DNA from: Tuctoria greenei
Lineage: Eukaryota; Streptophyta; Magnoliopsida; Poales; Poaceae
Length of the DNA stretch: 64,000 nt
NCBI GenBank assembly: GCA_036927565.1
Contig: JAYESD010000011.1
Coordinates: 93,719,178-93,783,177 of the forward strand
Direction: 5' to 3'
Part shown: piece after piece, positions 21,951 to 34,483 of the stretch
Layout: each line of letters begins with the position of its first letter
Position numbering within the stretch: the first letter of the stretch is position 1
Made by a program: the position numbers and the translations under genes
The notes under the pieces: model-generated
Told to the model about the DNA's origin: nothing
Databases searched by the model: none
What the model saw: the letters and a program-made list of their open reading frames with translations, nothing else

Positions 21951-22809
21951 CCTGAAGTGGAAGTCTCACTTCCCTTCTTCTTCTTATCCTCCAAGTACTT
22001 CTTGCAGTTCCTAGACCAGTGTCCCTTACCATGACAGTGAAAGCATTCATCATCAGGAGAAGGGCCAGATTTGCCCTTTGGTTTAGACTTTGAGCTTGAA
22101 TGCTCATCGGGAACCTTTCCCTTGCCTTTACCTTTAGGATGCGTCACACACTTCCTCTTTTTATTCTCCTTTTGCACCATCATCACATGAGAGGCGTTTT
22201 TCTTAATGCTTTCTTCGTCTGTTTTAAGCATCCCATGCTATTTAGCCAAAGTTTTCTCCATGCCATTCATTTGAAAATTCAATATGAATGGCTCGTAGCT
22301 CGGTGGGAGCAACTGGAGAACCACGTCAATAGCCAGATCATCCTTGAGTTCAGAACCAAGTTTGCCCAAAGTTTCAATGTAACCAATCATCTTGATTACA
22401 TGAGGGCTGACTGGGCTACCCCCCGCCAGCTTTCATGAGAACAAGGACATTGAGATGTTGTATCTCTCAGCCCTTGCTTGATTCTCAAACATTCCATGCA
22501 GTCCCTCAATCATAGAATAAGCATCTATATGCTCATACTATTTTTGTAGATCAGGGGACATAGTGGCAAGCATGAGACAGCCTACATTAAGCGCATCATT
22601 GCAGTGCTTCGTATAAGCTCTACGTGCTGCATTAGTTGCATCAGCTGGGGGAGGTCATCAGGGTAAGGCTGCAGAAGAACGTACTCGGTTTTCTCTTGCC
22701 TAAGAATGATTCTCAGGCTGCGGTACCAATCGATAAAGTTAGCTCCATTGAGTTTTTCCTTCTCAAGCAAAAATCGCAAATTGAAACCAGAATTGTTACT
22801 AGCAGACAT
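21951..22809 (-). pseudogene. gag: Copia B gag
   Basis: ATG at 22809 gives MSASNNSGFNLRFLLEKEKL and NFIDWYRSLRIIL, a typical copia gag start. The frame is lost at 22582 and again before 22231. The nucleocapsid zinc knuckle CFHCHGKGHWSRNC (22045-22004) is intact, after a Lys/Ser/Gly-rich basic region. Gag would assemble the particle and bind the genomic RNA. Confidence 0.85.
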
Positions 22810-24150
22810 TATCTATAATAGAAAATAAATATGCAAGGTTTAGTACTATGTTATGTATCAATCTTCTATTAACAGTTTAATAAAAGATATCACCACTATA
22901 TGATCATCGTCTTCCCTCTAACGACATATAGTGGTTCAAGATCCATATTCACTAATTCCTAGTGAGCTTTGGCTTCACTGCTAGGAAATTAGTGACATAG
23001 GTAAACAACCATTTTTAATCATATCTTTATATGACTCTTGTTTGTTGGGTGACATCCAATGCCCCGGCTCCCAACTCTATGCCATAAAGACCAAAACCGT
23101 TTTGATAGCTTTGTTGAGTAAACCAACACTATGCATGTGAATGTCCAACATTCATCCTATGAATTATGATAGATGATGGTACTTTGCTTTGGCAAACCTA
23201 CCACACAACGATCAAAATATCATAGGTGCAGCTATTGGTAAATGGCATCAAATGCTCAACTTTTGTGAGGGAAGCTATTCTATCATGACAAAACATCCAC
23301 CATATGAAAAGCATGAAAAGAATAGTAATAAACATCACAGGCATATGATCATATCACATTGTGAATAGTATGGCCTTTAGAATCATAATGGTCTCCATCG
23401 CCATGGTTCCATCAAGATCTGAGCTGCCATGCCTCCCTTCTTGTGGTGATCTCCATCTCCACCATGCTTGAAGACATCTCCATGATAATAAAAGAATCTA
23501 ATACAACTAATAGCTACCAAATAAATTACATGAGAGATCAAGCATCACAGGTCGACACGCAGGTCGTTATACAATTATGTGACAACCTCAACCCGGTTGT
23601 ATTAAATTTGCAACACGCAGGCTGCACGAATTTACACAAAGATCATCACATCACATTAATGGCATACCATTCACATCATTTCCTGCAAAAACGAGTTAAG
23701 CGTAGAACAATTTCTAGCACGAAACTATATTATGTAATCGCTATAGCAGGCAGTGCCCTGAACACCAAACGGAATTACATAAATCGCATCTATGAAATCA
23801 CTATGAAAATCTCATCGGATTGATCAAATCAACCCGAATCCGAGCCATTCAGAATGCCTCAATTTTCAATGTGACCGGTTATTCATGAGTAGATCGCGAC
23901 TCATGACCATGGTCTGTTGGCTCAATCTGTTAGCTATGTACACGATTAGTCCCGATGGTGATTCCAGCCGGTAGGGACAGGTTGCACACACAGCAGAGAA
24001 GGAGCACGAACTGACCCTTTAGTCATATACGATCACAATCTACTCTAACCAATTCCAAACCCCAAAAACCGTGCGATAAAATTCATCGTATGAATATGTC
24101 TGCAGTAAATCCCATCTACTAACAAGATCCAGACCAGAAACTACACAAGT
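22810..24150 (-). other. Copia B 5' leader
   Basis: About 1.34 kb lie between the PBS and the gag start. The sequence is AT-rich with no protein-like frame; a 126-codon frame on the opposite strand (23443-23823) looks like chance. The reason for so long a leader is not visible. Confidence 0.65.
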
Positions 24151-24164
24151 CGGCTCTGATACCA
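24151..24164 (-). other. Copia B primer-binding site
   Basis: The minus strand reads TGGTATCAGAGCCG one base inside the LTR, matching the 3' end of initiator methionine tRNA, the usual copia primer. Confidence 0.92.
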
Positions 24165-24165
24165 C

Positions 24166-24670
24166 TGTGGGCTATCTTCGGTATGCTACTCTAGCAACTC
24201 TACCGCGTCACCCAGGAAACATGCGAGTACAGAGGTCATGGATCATTACCACTAGATGCGCAGCGCAGAGGAATGTAGATGTGCGTCGGTGCAGGGGAGG
24301 TAGACGATCTCGTTCATCTCCTCCTCGTCCTCGTCACGGCAGCAGGTAGATGATCACGATCGTCGTAGCCGATCAGCAGAGTAGTAGCAGCAGTGCCTCC
24401 ACGGAGTCCACACGTACGGATAGGAACACCGTGCGCCGGTGTGCTAGCACTGCGCGCGCGGCAACGGTCTCGGCGTGAGGCCTTCGAGGGGTGGCGGCTA
24501 GGGCTGTCACGTGGTGGGATGATTAGCTCCTAACCCTACCCTCATATTTATAGGCGTACTAATGGGCTTTTAGGTCGTAGGCCCATTAGTACCCTAATTT
24601 CTTATGGATCAAATATCCAATAGGCCTCAACCTGAATTGTTATGATTGCCTATTGGGCACATCACCAACA
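24166..24670 (-). repeat. Copia B 5' LTR
   Basis: TGTGGGC to CCAACA, 505 bp, the partner of 17394-17899. Confidence 0.93.
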
Positions 24671-27174
24671 CCCAGAAGGTTAATAACAGACAATGTACTC
24701 GTCGCATATGAATGCTTCAATACAATTAAGGTCCAGAACAACAAATGTCCCTATTTTGCCTTAAAAGTTGATATGATGAAGGCATATGATCACATTGAAT
24801 GGACATATCTTCATGGCTGCATGTGTAGACTTGGTTTTTCTCCTATTTGGATCAAATCAGTGATGCATTGTGTCACAACTGCAAGATATGCTATAAAAGT
24901 CAACAGCGAGCTCACAAAGACTGTAATACCATCACGGGGAATACGCCAAGGGGATCCAATCAGCCCCTATTTATTTTTGCTGTGCACAGAAGGTTTTTCA
25001 TGTCTCCTGCAAAAAATGGAGCATAGTGGTGTGCTACATGGTATACGTAATGGTCAAAATGGTCTCTCTATTTCTCATTTACTGTTTGCAGATGACAGCC
25101 TCTTTTTTGCATGGTGTGATTCTCGAAGTGTAAAAAGTCTAAAAAGGCTCTCGATACATATTGTGCAGCCTCAGGACAAAAGGTTAATATTGAAAAATCA
25201 TCGGTTTATTTTGGTTCCAAATGCAGGGCAATAGTTAAAATTCTGGTTAAAGAAAGATTGGGAATTCATAATGAAACTCTTCATGACAAGTATCTAGGAA
25301 TGCCAACAGAAATATCGAAAGAGATTACAACATCTTTCAAGTTCTTGCCTGAAAAAGTATGGCAATGCATCAATTAGTTCTCATTACGCCCATTGTCGAG
25401 AGCAGGAAAAGAAGTATGACTCAAATCTGTAGCACAAGCAGTTCAAACTTATACTATGCGTTGTTTCCAAGTGTCTCTGTGGATATGTGAACAAATGAAA
25501 TCTTGTATTGCTGACCACTGGTGGGGCTTTGAAAATGGAAAGAAAAAAAATTCATTGACGCTCTTGGGAATGGATGTCAAACCGAAATCTGTTGGAGGAA
25601 TGGGATTTCGTGATTTTGTCCTTTTCAATCAAGCTATGCTTGGGAAACAATATTGGAGGCTTATTACAGAGCCAATGTCGCTTTGTGCAAGAGTCCTGGA
25701 GGCACGCTATTATCCAAATTCAGATTTTCTGAATTCTGGTAATCGTCGTAGATCAACATACACATGGTGATCAATTCTTTCCGGCAAGGATCTGGTTTTT
25801 AAAGGTCTACGATGGGGCATTGGCAATGGAGAAAAGGTCAACATATTGACTAATAATTGGATCCCCAATTTTCAGGCTGGTACATTTCAGCAATTATTAC
25901 CATTGCCTGATGATGCAAAGGTTAAATTATTGCTAAATAACAATGAGTCGTCTTGGAATATTGACATGGTGAGAACATTTTTCCAAACTGAACTAGCAGA
26001 TGCCATTCTACAGATCCCTCTTAGCTTATATGGCGGCAAAGACTTTGTTTCCTGGCCCCATGATAAATTTGGTGAATACACAGTCAAATCAGTTTATAAT
26101 TTAACAAGGGTTCAATCTTTCTTCTCCACATAGGACAAGTCAGGAAAGGGGTCTAGATCAACCTGGCATGATGATACAAAAGTTTGAAAATCACTATGGG
26201 ATATACAGGTTCCAAACAAGATGAAAATTGTTTTATGGCGTATGATACATAACTTCCTACCTACTGGTCAGCAGCTGCTGCATAGACACATTAAAAAGGA
26301 AGAAAATGGTTGCATTTTTTGTAGCCAAAAGGACAATGTTGAGCATATTTTCCTTTTATGCTCCTATGCAAAAGAGATATGGAAACATATAAAAGATTGT
26401 TTCCCAATCAGCTTACGCATAAAACATATATCAAATGCAAAGCAATGGTTTTTTGATGCACTCTCAAGAGAATTAGAGATTCATACTATAGTCATGGCGG
26501 TGACAATATGGTACATTTGGGAGGCTTGGAATCAGGCAAAAAATAATGGTGTACCTCTTAGCCCCATTAGATTGGCTACAAATTTTTTTGCTTATGTGAG
26601 TGATTTGTCAACATTCTTTCAAGCACACAAGGTCATGCCACATGAACGACATTCCATCTAATTTCTGTTTCCATGCCGTGCAACAAGATCATGCATGCGT
26701 CAATGTCGATGCTGCCCTTTTTCCTTCAGATAAGCAGATGGGATGGGGAATGGTGATTACTGACCAAATGGGGTCTCAACTCCTGTCCTGTAATGAGTGC
26801 ATTAATGTGTTCCCGTCTCCTAAGATGGCTGAAGGCATTGCAATCAGGCGGGCTCTTATGATCCTAAATGATCAAAGTTTCTCTAAAATAAAGCTATTCT
26901 CGGATTGCCTTTCCATGGTTCAAAGGATTAATTCTGCAGTCCTGGATCGATCAATTATGGGAGCCATTGTTACAGACATCAAAAATATGGTTTCTGACTT
27001 TGAGTCTTGCTCTATTGCTTTCTCCCGTCGTGAGTCAAATGTAATAGCACATAATTTGGCTCGCAATGCCACTTCTTTGATTTGTAGAATATCAAGTGTT
27101 GTACATGCGAGTTGTATCCGTGATGAACTATGTAGTGATGTTACTTAATCAATAAAGTAACTTTCTCTAAAAGA
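24671..27174 (+). pseudogene. P-LINE ORF2: RT C-terminal half, zinc-finger region and RNase H
   Basis: Continues the LINE RT interrupted at 17393. RT motifs are KVDMMKAYDHIEW, RGIRQGDPISPYLF and the catalytic FADD at 25085-25096. The thumb and connection follow (GFRDFVLFNQAMLGKQYWRL) with stops near 25375, 25420, 25768 and 26132. A zf-RVT-like region has NKMKIVLWRMIHNFLPTG and CIFCSQKDNVEHIFLLC (26221-26370). The C-terminal RNase H (about 26676-27148) has VNVDAAL, MAEGIAIRRAL, SDCLSMV and NVIAHNLAR, so its acidic residues look kept. TAA at 27146-27148 is followed by a short AATAAA-bearing tail. The element ends near 27174 inside the M-LINE. Confidence 0.9.
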
Positions 27175-28009
27175 ATGCAGTTGACCAAAACCAGAACCGA
27201 CTTGTTTAATGAATCTGTAGTCACGCAGATCCCGAGGGAAACCCAACATCATGACCCAAACTTTCTATGTGAACACCGCCCTAAGGTAGTTCATAGGGGC
27301 TTCATCATGCTTCACAAATCGAAAGAATTGATCTCCTATCCAATGAGGGTTGGCTGCAATGATAGAATCTCGCTTGCAAGGGTCTCTAACACTAAACATT
27401 CCAATACCAAAATGATGCGGCCAAAGCTAGAAACATGCTTGAAAAGTGTATCCTCTATATAAGTAGCAATTGAGAGCATGAGAAAGTGCTGCTGACCAGA
27501 CGTAAGAACTTCATCAGAAACTGCCAGTAGAAGATCTTCATTGCGCTTCATCAAGTCCCCTGAGACATGGCAGATATCTCTCAAGTTGCGGTGTCTTTCT
27601 CCATCTTCATAGTTGAAAAGGGTTGGTTGGAAATGTGTCGGTTTGATGGGAAAGTTGTCCATTACCGAATGCTTGTGGAATAGAGAGATCAACTAGCGAG
27701 AATATTCTCTTTGAGTGTGAAGTAATAGCACGAAGTTCCCCACTTTGGCTAAAATAAGAAGGGGCCAGAGGCCTCGATGGTTCCACTCCCTACAGTTACT
27801 CGGAAGGATGCACGATGTGACAGTTCCAGTGCTGCAACATCATTACGTAGCAGACGGTTCACTTATCCAATCTTAGGTCTAGTAGGGGAAGTAGGGATCC
27901 ATCGTTTCCCGAACTCTTTTTTTCTTTGCAAATAGTGCTTGGCTATGTGATCGTATTTAAAACAGAATTCACAACGGGTTTTGCCTCTGCAGAATTTAGT
28001 AGTGTGACC
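27175..28009 (-). pseudogene. M-LINE ORF1, C-terminal part
   Basis: ORF1 of a second, minus-strand LINE of the grass type. From the copia A junction it reads GHTTKFCRGKTRCEFCFKYDHIAKH: the end of a first zinc knuckle and the start of a second, in which the last cysteine is Tyr. A later frame (27692-27336) and the stretch FVKHDEAPMNYLRA and LGFPSG match the conserved domain that follows the knuckles in such ORF1 proteins. Stops are frequent. It is interrupted on the left by the P-LINE 3' end. ORF1 proteins bind LINE RNA. Confidence 0.7.
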
Positions 28010-28271
28010 TGTTGGTTTGAATGGCGCAAGATGACCACTATGGGTCATGGCCGCTCATATTGATAGAAGGGTACATACGTAGAATGTTACATGTATTCAC
28101 AGAATAGATGATACCCTTCTATCTATAAATATAGACTTGTATATATAACACATTATCTACTAAATATGAGAGCAATGTATATGGTAGTCTATCCATCATA
28201 TCAAATGTAATCCTGAGATATATGGCAACCTATCAAGGCTATTAAATATTGATAGCCTTCTATTCTTAACA
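28010..28271 (-). repeat. Copia A 3' LTR
   Basis: It matches 45320-45581 over the full length with scattered changes. The AT-rich centre contains TATATATA. Confidence 0.92.
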
Positions 28272-28302
28272 CCACCCCAATCTGGACGGTATGAAACTAA
28301 GT

Positions 28303-28824
28303 TCAGATACAAATTATGCCGAATGTCGGTCCTGCTAATGGCTTGGTCATGATGTCAGCCACCTGATCTTTTGATGATATGATTCGAGCATCGAGTTGTC
28401 GTGAAGCCACACGTTCTCGAACAAAGTGATAATCAACTTCGACATGTTTCATACAACGATGAAAAATTGTATTAGAGGTAAGATAGGTAGCACCGATGTT
28501 ATCACTCCACAAACTGGAAGGACGATCTTGAGAGATCCCAAGCCCACGAAGAAAAACTTGGATCCAAATGACCTCTGCGGTTGCATTAGGAACTTCCTTG
28601 TATTTGGCCTTCGTACTAGAATGAGAAACCGTTAGATGTTTTTGACATCCCCATGATATCAGATTACGGCCAAAGAAGATGGTGAAGCCACCCGTGCTGC
28701 GTCGATCATCGGGATTGCCAGCCCAATCAACATCAGAGAAGGCACTCAAAGGAGAAGACTTGGACTTGGTGAAGCAAAGTCCAAAATCAATAGTAGCACA
28801 GAGATACCATAAAATTTGCTTCAC
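28303..28824 (-). pseudogene. pol: Copia A RNase H
   Basis: The 173-codon frame has FSDVDWAGNPDDRRSTGGF (first Asp), LWSDNIGATYL (third Asp) and the C-terminal KDQVADIMTKPL. The Glu position is changed: SSTKAKYKEV where copia elements read S-T-E-A-E-Y. It is therefore likely inactive although the frame is open. The RT part lies upstream in another frame. Confidence 0.9.
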
Positions 28825-29501
28825 AGCAACCCAATGAGATGTAGTAGGTGCGATGAGAAACTGACAAACCCGATTACCGAGAAATAAATATCAGGCCAGG
28901 TGAGTGACAAGTATTGTAGTGCATGTACAACACTTCTGTACTTTGTAGCATCTTCAACACATAGAGGATCACCATCATGAAGAGAGATCTTATCAGCGGG
29001 CAGCATAGGTGCAGAAACTCCCTTAGAAGTATCCATGTTTGTGCGCAACAAGAGATCACGTATGTACTTGCATTGCGTCAAAACCAGCCCCAAAGAATTG
29101 TGATGCACCTCAATGCCAAGGAAAAAACGAGTCGACCAAGATCCTTCACAACAAACTCATGGCAAAGCTGTTGGAGAAGCTTGTCTATCGCCGAAGATGA
29201 GGAGCTAACAATAATAATATCGCCCACATATATAAGAGTATAAATCTGAAGGCCATCTTGATTAAGGATAAACAAAGAAACATCAACCTTCGATGCTTGA
29301 AATCCCAATTTGATCAACGTGCCGCTCGGACAAGAGAACCATGCCCAAGGCGCCTCTTTAAGGCCATATAGAGACTTGTCAAGTTTGCGTAAAATTTTTG
29401 GATGTGCTGAATTCTCAAAACCCGGTGGTTGTTTCATATACACATCTTCATCAAGAACACCATGCAAAAATGCATTTTGGATATCAATTTTGTGAAGAGA
29501 T
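28825..29501 (-). pseudogene. pol: Copia A reverse transcriptase, C-terminal part
   Basis: After the G2 junction it reads HKIDIQNAFLHGVLDEDVYMKQPPGFE and SLYGLKEAPWAWF. The catalytic box is YVGD (29230-29219) where active RTs have YVDD, so the first catalytic Asp of the pair is Gly. A stop at about 29080 and further frame changes follow before RNase H. Confidence 0.9.
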
Positions 29502-30354
29502 TGTCGGTACCCTGCGTACCGAATACCCCTTGGGACTACGAAAAGAGCAAAGGAACTTCACCTGTCTGAGTTGAAGACCTTCGAAGGCCCCACGTGTCAT
29601 ACGGGACTGGACATGCCTCCCTTCTATGGCTAGTCCCGGTGCTTCACGTGTATACTGCAACCGGAGCTACGTCCCACACATGGGAAAGCTCCGGGCTAAA
29701 TACCTGCGCGGCACCCCCGGACCTAACCCCCGACAGAGGGAAGATCCGGTACCGACACGTGTACAACAGCACCGGACCTACCCGTCCTAGATGGTAAGCT
29801 CCGAAGCTGCCACGTGTACAACCACTGGACCTTCAACTTCAACAAGCAGACTGGTGGACCCCCAACGGCTCGGACCTTCAAGGGGCAATTAAATACTTCA
29901 AGCCCCGATTAAGTGTCATTAATACCATCTTAATGACACACGATCGGAGGGCCCTTAATACCAGTAACGGCACCGTCAAGGCGCGTTACCACACTATTAA
30001 GGGTAATTAAGCTCATTAATTGTGTATTAAACATCAGTAACCACCAAGGCTAGATGACGGGTCAGGCTAACGATGTAACGACCAATCCTTGTACTATAGA
30101 AGGACTGGTCGAGTGATACACAGGGAGACTCTTCCAGACTCTGCTCCGACACACGCTCACAAGTTCTTAGACGCTCAATACAACAACTACACACCCCGTG
30201 GAGTAGGGTATTACACTTAGGTGGCCCGAACCACGTAAATCCCTGTGTCAACTTGCCATCGTGTTCTGAATCTCTGCATGCCCACAACCGAACTACAAAC
30301 TCCGTGGTGTGCCAACGGTAGTACCAGGAGAATTGCCGGAACCAGACTCCGACA
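29502..30354 (+). repeat. G2 5' LTR
   Basis: TGTCGG to CCGACA. The TATA region reads CTATAGAAGG (30094-30103), one base off the CTATAAAAGG of the 3' LTR. Confidence 0.95.
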
Positions 30355-30377
30355 GTTGGCGCGCCAGGAAGGGGCGC
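30355..30377 (+). other. G2 primer-binding site
   Basis: GTTGGCGCGCCAGGAAGGGG directly follows the LTR, the same signature as in G1. Confidence 0.75.
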
Positions 30378-30390
30378 CCAAGATTCAAGG

Positions 30391-31930
30391 ATGGTGAACT
30401 CTGCTACTGGATAGTCCAACGGCAACCTTGCTGTGCAACCTGCTGGAGACAACCCCTTCAACATGCAGCAACCAGCAGGTGTTGTGGCTCCAGCAGGAGT
30501 CATGCCACCGCTGCCACCTTCCGCATCGGTGAATCAAGCTGGATAGCGAGATGGGGCCTCTGCGTCGGTCATGGCATCAGCGAACAACAACCATGAACAC
30601 GCGCTCCATGTCGCGCTATGCTCTTCTCCAGCGTCCACCGCCTCCAGGAGCATCCCAGGGTGCAATGGAGCAGTGGAGGGCTGATGTGGAACATTTGGTT
30701 GCAGCAGCAGCCGATCGCATTAGCAACCAAGGTCCCCCCCTTGGGCGGGCCTCATCGCAGCATCGGACCGTGTCAGGTAGACTTGGTCCGCACACTTCAC
30801 AACACAAGAGGCGTGCTGCGTCTCAACAGGCGACATCGCTGCTTTTCGAGGTGTGACGCACCCATACGGTTACCAGGCTTTCGACTCACGACCTCCGGGC
30901 GGAGCTTGATCGCCGTTACCGTCAACAGGACGGCCGCGTCCGTATCGAGCATGCTTGCGAGTGATAGGAGGCTCGGGACAGTCATGCTCCCAAGGGAGTA
31001 GGAGGAGGCTGTTCTGCCCTGGCCATGCATCTACGCATGGTCAGATGACCGCAGAAGTTCTGGCCTCACCCGCCGGAGAAATTTGACAGGACTGTCAATC
31101 CCGCTGAGTTTCTCCAAATCTACTCCACCGCTATCCTTGCGGCTGGAGGCAATGAGGCTGTAATGGCCAATTATTTCCCCATGGCTTTGACTAGGACCGC
31201 CAGGTCCTAGTTCATGAGCCTTCCGCCCGACTCCATCAACAGTTGGGCAGAATTGTGCCAACAGTTCACCGCCAATTTCGGGAGTTCATACACCCGACCA
31301 GGCATCGAACTGGACCTTTTTGCTGTCAAGCAGAAGGGGGGAGAGTTCCTGCAATCCTTCATCCAGAGGTTCTCCCAGGTAGGAAACACCATACCTTCCA
31401 TCTCAAGCGCTTATGTTATTGTGGCATTTAGACAGGGCGTACGAGACAAGAAGATGCTGGAGAAGATGGCGACCAAGGAAGTCACCAGCGTCATGGAACT
31501 CTTCAGCTTGGCAGACAAGTGCGCCAAAGCTGCAAAGGGCCGTGAAATGCACTCCCAACCACCTCCGTAGGATAACAAAAAGTCCTCCAAGGGTGAAACC
31601 ACTACCTCCTGGAGTGGTAAGAAGAAGAAAAAGTCCAACAGCAAGAAGAAGCCATCGGCCAACACACCTACAACCGTTGCTGCCGTAGCTCTGGGTGGCC
31701 AGGGGCCACATCCCTAGAAACGACCTCGGCCATTGTCTGAAGACGATGGCAGCTCCAAGATGTGGTGTACCATACACAAGACAAACAACCACAACTTGGA
31801 AGGCTGCCGAGAGGTCCAGAACCTTGACGAGCGCTACAACAAGCGCCGGGAAGAAGTTCCTTTCCGTCAAAGGGAAGGAAAACAAAAAGTCGACGAAGCT
31901 CCGGCTGAAGAGGAGTTAGGCTTTCAGGAC
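30391..31930 (+). pseudogene. gag: G2 gag
   Basis: ATG 30391 (MVNSA) matches the G1 start. Capsid motifs are NPAEFLQIYSTAILAAGGNEAVMANYF, DSINSWAELCQQFTANF and FIQRFSQVGNTIPSISSA (31214-31570 is one open frame). The variant C-H-H-C zinc knuckle CTIHKTNNHNLEGC is at 31766-31807. Stops break the N-terminal half (for example 30409 and 30854, and two near 30961), and TAG at 31568-31570 and 31717-31719 lie in the basic linker. The C-terminal frame runs on into protease. Confidence 0.85.
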
Positions 31931-32803
31931 CCTAAAAGGGTCCTGAAAGCTGTTTACACCTTCGTTGACGACGACTCCGACGCCTCCGACAACGAGCGCC
32001 GGAAGACCATGAACACCATCTTTGGTGGTTCGTGGGACATCACCTCCCGCCGTGTCCTCAAGACCATGCGGCGGGACATTGCCTCAGTAGCTCCCACTGC
32101 CAGGGCAGAGCCACACTGAAAGTGGATGGACACTGCCATCACTTTTGATTCTTCGGAGTGCCCTCGAAACATGATCGGAGCTGGCCAACTCCCATTGATG
32201 GTATCTCCGACCATCAACAACATCCAGCTCCACCATGTGATGGTGGAAGGAGGTTCGAGGTTGAATCTCATAAGCTTCAAAGCTTTCTTCAAGCTTCACC
32301 TCCGACCTTCTGATCTTCGCCCCTCCCAACCTTTCTCCGGAGTAGGTCCGGGGGCCATAACTCCACTCGATGCCATTACTCTCCCGGTGACCTTCGGGAC
32401 TCGGGAGAATTATCGCACTAAGAAGTTGGTCTTCGACATGGCACATATCAACTTACCATTCAAAGCCATCTTGGGCAGACCAGCCTTGTACAAATTCATG
32501 GCTGCTGCTCATTATGGCTATTTGGTGTTGAAGATGCCAACACCAGCAGGTGTTCTCCGGATCCGCAAAGATCGCACCGCCAGAGTTACTGCTCTCGAAG
32601 AACTCCACGCGCTTGCTACAATGCAGAAGGAAGAATCCGGAAAGGAACAAGCTCCGAAACCCCTGAGCATTCGTCATCGAGGCTCAATCTCCGCACCTCG
32701 TGTGCAACCAAGCGGCATCACTGACATTCCGATCAAAGTCGTCCAAATCGGTTCCGACGCTGCTCAGACCACCCGTATGTCGGGAGGTCTGAACGACAAA
32801 TAG
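31931..32803 (+). pseudogene. pol: G2 aspartic protease region
   Basis: A linker (DDDSDASDNERRKTMNTIFGG) leads, after TGA 32117-32119, into the 225-codon frame from 32126. The active site reads MVEGGS (32243-32257) where G1 has MVDGG, so the catalytic Asp is Glu. The downstream ILGRPALYKFMAAAHYG is conserved. The frame ends at TAG 32801-32803, next to the position of the poly-G tract in G1. Confidence 0.82.
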
Positions 32804-33745
32804 GAACTCGCGCTCATCACTTTCCTCCGGGCTAATGTCGACGTGTTTGCCTGGCAACCGTCACAAATGCCTGGGATCCCTAGGGAAGTGATCGAGCACA
32901 ATCTGAAGATTTATCCCGACGCTCGGCCTGTACATCAGAAGCCTTGGAAGCAATCAGTAGAGCGACAAAACTTCATACGTCAAGAAGTGAAGAAGTTGCT
33001 TGAAGCTGGATTCATCCGAGAAGTCTTCCACCCAAAATGGCTGGCAAACCCAATCGTTGTACCCAAGGCCGGCGGGAAGCTTCAGATGTGTATCGACTAC
33101 ACTACACTGAATAAGGCATGTCCAAAAGATCCATTCCCACTACCTAGAATAGATCAGATAGTGGATTCCACCTCCGGGTGTGAATTACTGTGTTTCCTAG
33201 ACGCATATTCTGGGTATCATCAAATCAGAATGTCTAGGGAAGATAAAGAGCATACTTCCTTCATCACAGTAGATGGATTATATTGTTACACTGCCATGCC
33301 ATTTAGTCTCAAAAAAGTTGCTTCAACATTTGTACGAGTTATGTACAAAACTTTTGGAGAGCTTACCAGAGATGTAGTGGAAGTGTACGTCGATGACATC
33401 ATCGTCAAGATCAAGAACAAGGAGTCATTTCTTGACACCTTGCAAGCTGTCTTCAACATGTTGAGAATCACACGCACAAAGCTGAACCTAGACAAGTGTG
33501 TCTTCGGGGTTAGCTCTGGAAAACTTCTTGGTTTCTTGGTGAACCACCGAGGAATAGAAGCAAATCCGACGAAGATTAAAGCTATTGAAGACATGCGGCC
33601 TCCAGCCCGCATCAAGGACGTCCAGAAGCTTACTAGATGTCTAGCTGCCCTAAGCCGGTTCATCTCAAGACTGGCGGAACGGGCGCTACCCTTCTTCAAG
33701 TTATTGAGGAAGTCCAGACCATTCCAATGGTTCGAAGAAGCATAA
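32804..33745 (+). pseudogene. pol: G2 reverse transcriptase
   Basis: A nearly complete gypsy RT in one frame from 32843. It has QMCIDYTTLNKACPKDPFPLPRID, CFLDAYSGYHQIRMS, TAMPFSLKKVASTF (usual gypsy text has G-L-K-N-A here) and the catalytic YVDD at 33386-33397. A connection region (LGFLVNHRGIEANPTKIKAI, RFISRLAERALPFFKLL) leads to TAA at 33743-33745 just before RNase H. This is the best-preserved Tat RT in the window. Confidence 0.92.
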
Positions 33746-34483
33746 AAGGCATTCCAGGAGCTAAAGCAGCTCCTCACCACTCTACCAACCTTGGTAGCTC
33801 CAAATCCTCGTGAGCCACTTCTGCTTTACATTTCGGCAACTGACGAAGTTGTCGGCATGGTCCTGGTTGCGAAAAGACCAGAACCATACCCACTTCAGGA
33901 GTCTAGATCCCTCCGGGAGGGTCCGGAGCTACCTGAAGGCGAGTTTGGGTCCCAGCTCCCAGACCTGGATCCTCAAGGCGAGATGCCAGAGGAGCCACCT
34001 CCTTCAAGTGGAGGAGTCACTGTTGCTGAACAAGAAGATCCGGACCCCTCCGGGAAGGTCCGGGTCACTGCAGAAGAAGCTCCGGGTTCTTCATGCAAGA
34101 ACCTGGAGGTCCTCAAAGAAGGTTTGGACCCTTCCAGGAGGGTCCGAGTTGGTGAGGAGGAAGCTCCGGGCCCCTTCGGGAGGGTCCGGACAGTCCAATA
34201 CCCAATGTGCTTCATCAGCGAAGTATTCCATGACGCCAAAACTCGATACCTAGAGGTGCATAAGCTGCTCTACACAGTTCTTATTGCTTCTAGGAAGCTC
34301 CGACACTACTTCCAAGCTCACAAGATTTCAGTGGTAACTTCTTATCCACTTCGTGCAATCTTGCATAACCCCAACTATACTGGGAACATTGCAAAGTGGG
34401 CAACAGAACTGGCTGAGTTCGATCTTGAATTTGTCCCAAGACAAGCAATTAAGAGTCAAGCACTGGCGGACTTTGTGTCGTAA
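33746..34483 (+). pseudogene. pol: G2 first RNase H domain with internal repeat insertion
   Basis: The 230-codon frame (33791-34483) starts with the N-terminal strand of the RT-linked RNase H (EPLLLYISATDEVVGMVLV). After it a foreign-looking acidic, Pro/Ser/Gly-rich block of about 106 residues (33881-34198) contains repeats of DPSGKVRV, DPSRRVRV and EEAPG. The domain then resumes (MCFISEVFHDAKTRYLEVHKLLYTVLI, SRKLRHYFQAHKISVVTSYPL). The same insertion occurs in G1, so it is old and was tolerated. TAA at 34481-34483 ends the frame. Confidence 0.82.

Larger units (their letters stand above)
17394..24670 (-). mobile_element. Copia B, minus strand, inserted in P-LINE
   Basis: LTRs 17394-17899 and 24166-24670 (506 and 505 bp) flank gag-protease-integrase-RT-RNase H in copia order on the minus strand. 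The target duplication is perfect: cccag at 17389-17393 and 24671-24675. Removing the element and one duplication rejoins the LINE RT frame (AFVP to RLITDN). RT and RNase H wording suggests the Tork/Angela-like group; that assignment is tentative. Confidence 0.95.

Noticed and set aside
23443..23823. 126-codon plus-strand frame in the copia B leader
   Set aside because: Antisense to the element, no recognisable domain, low-complexity wording; likely chance.
31403..31885. 160-codon minus-strand frame
   Set aside because: Shadow of G2 gag.
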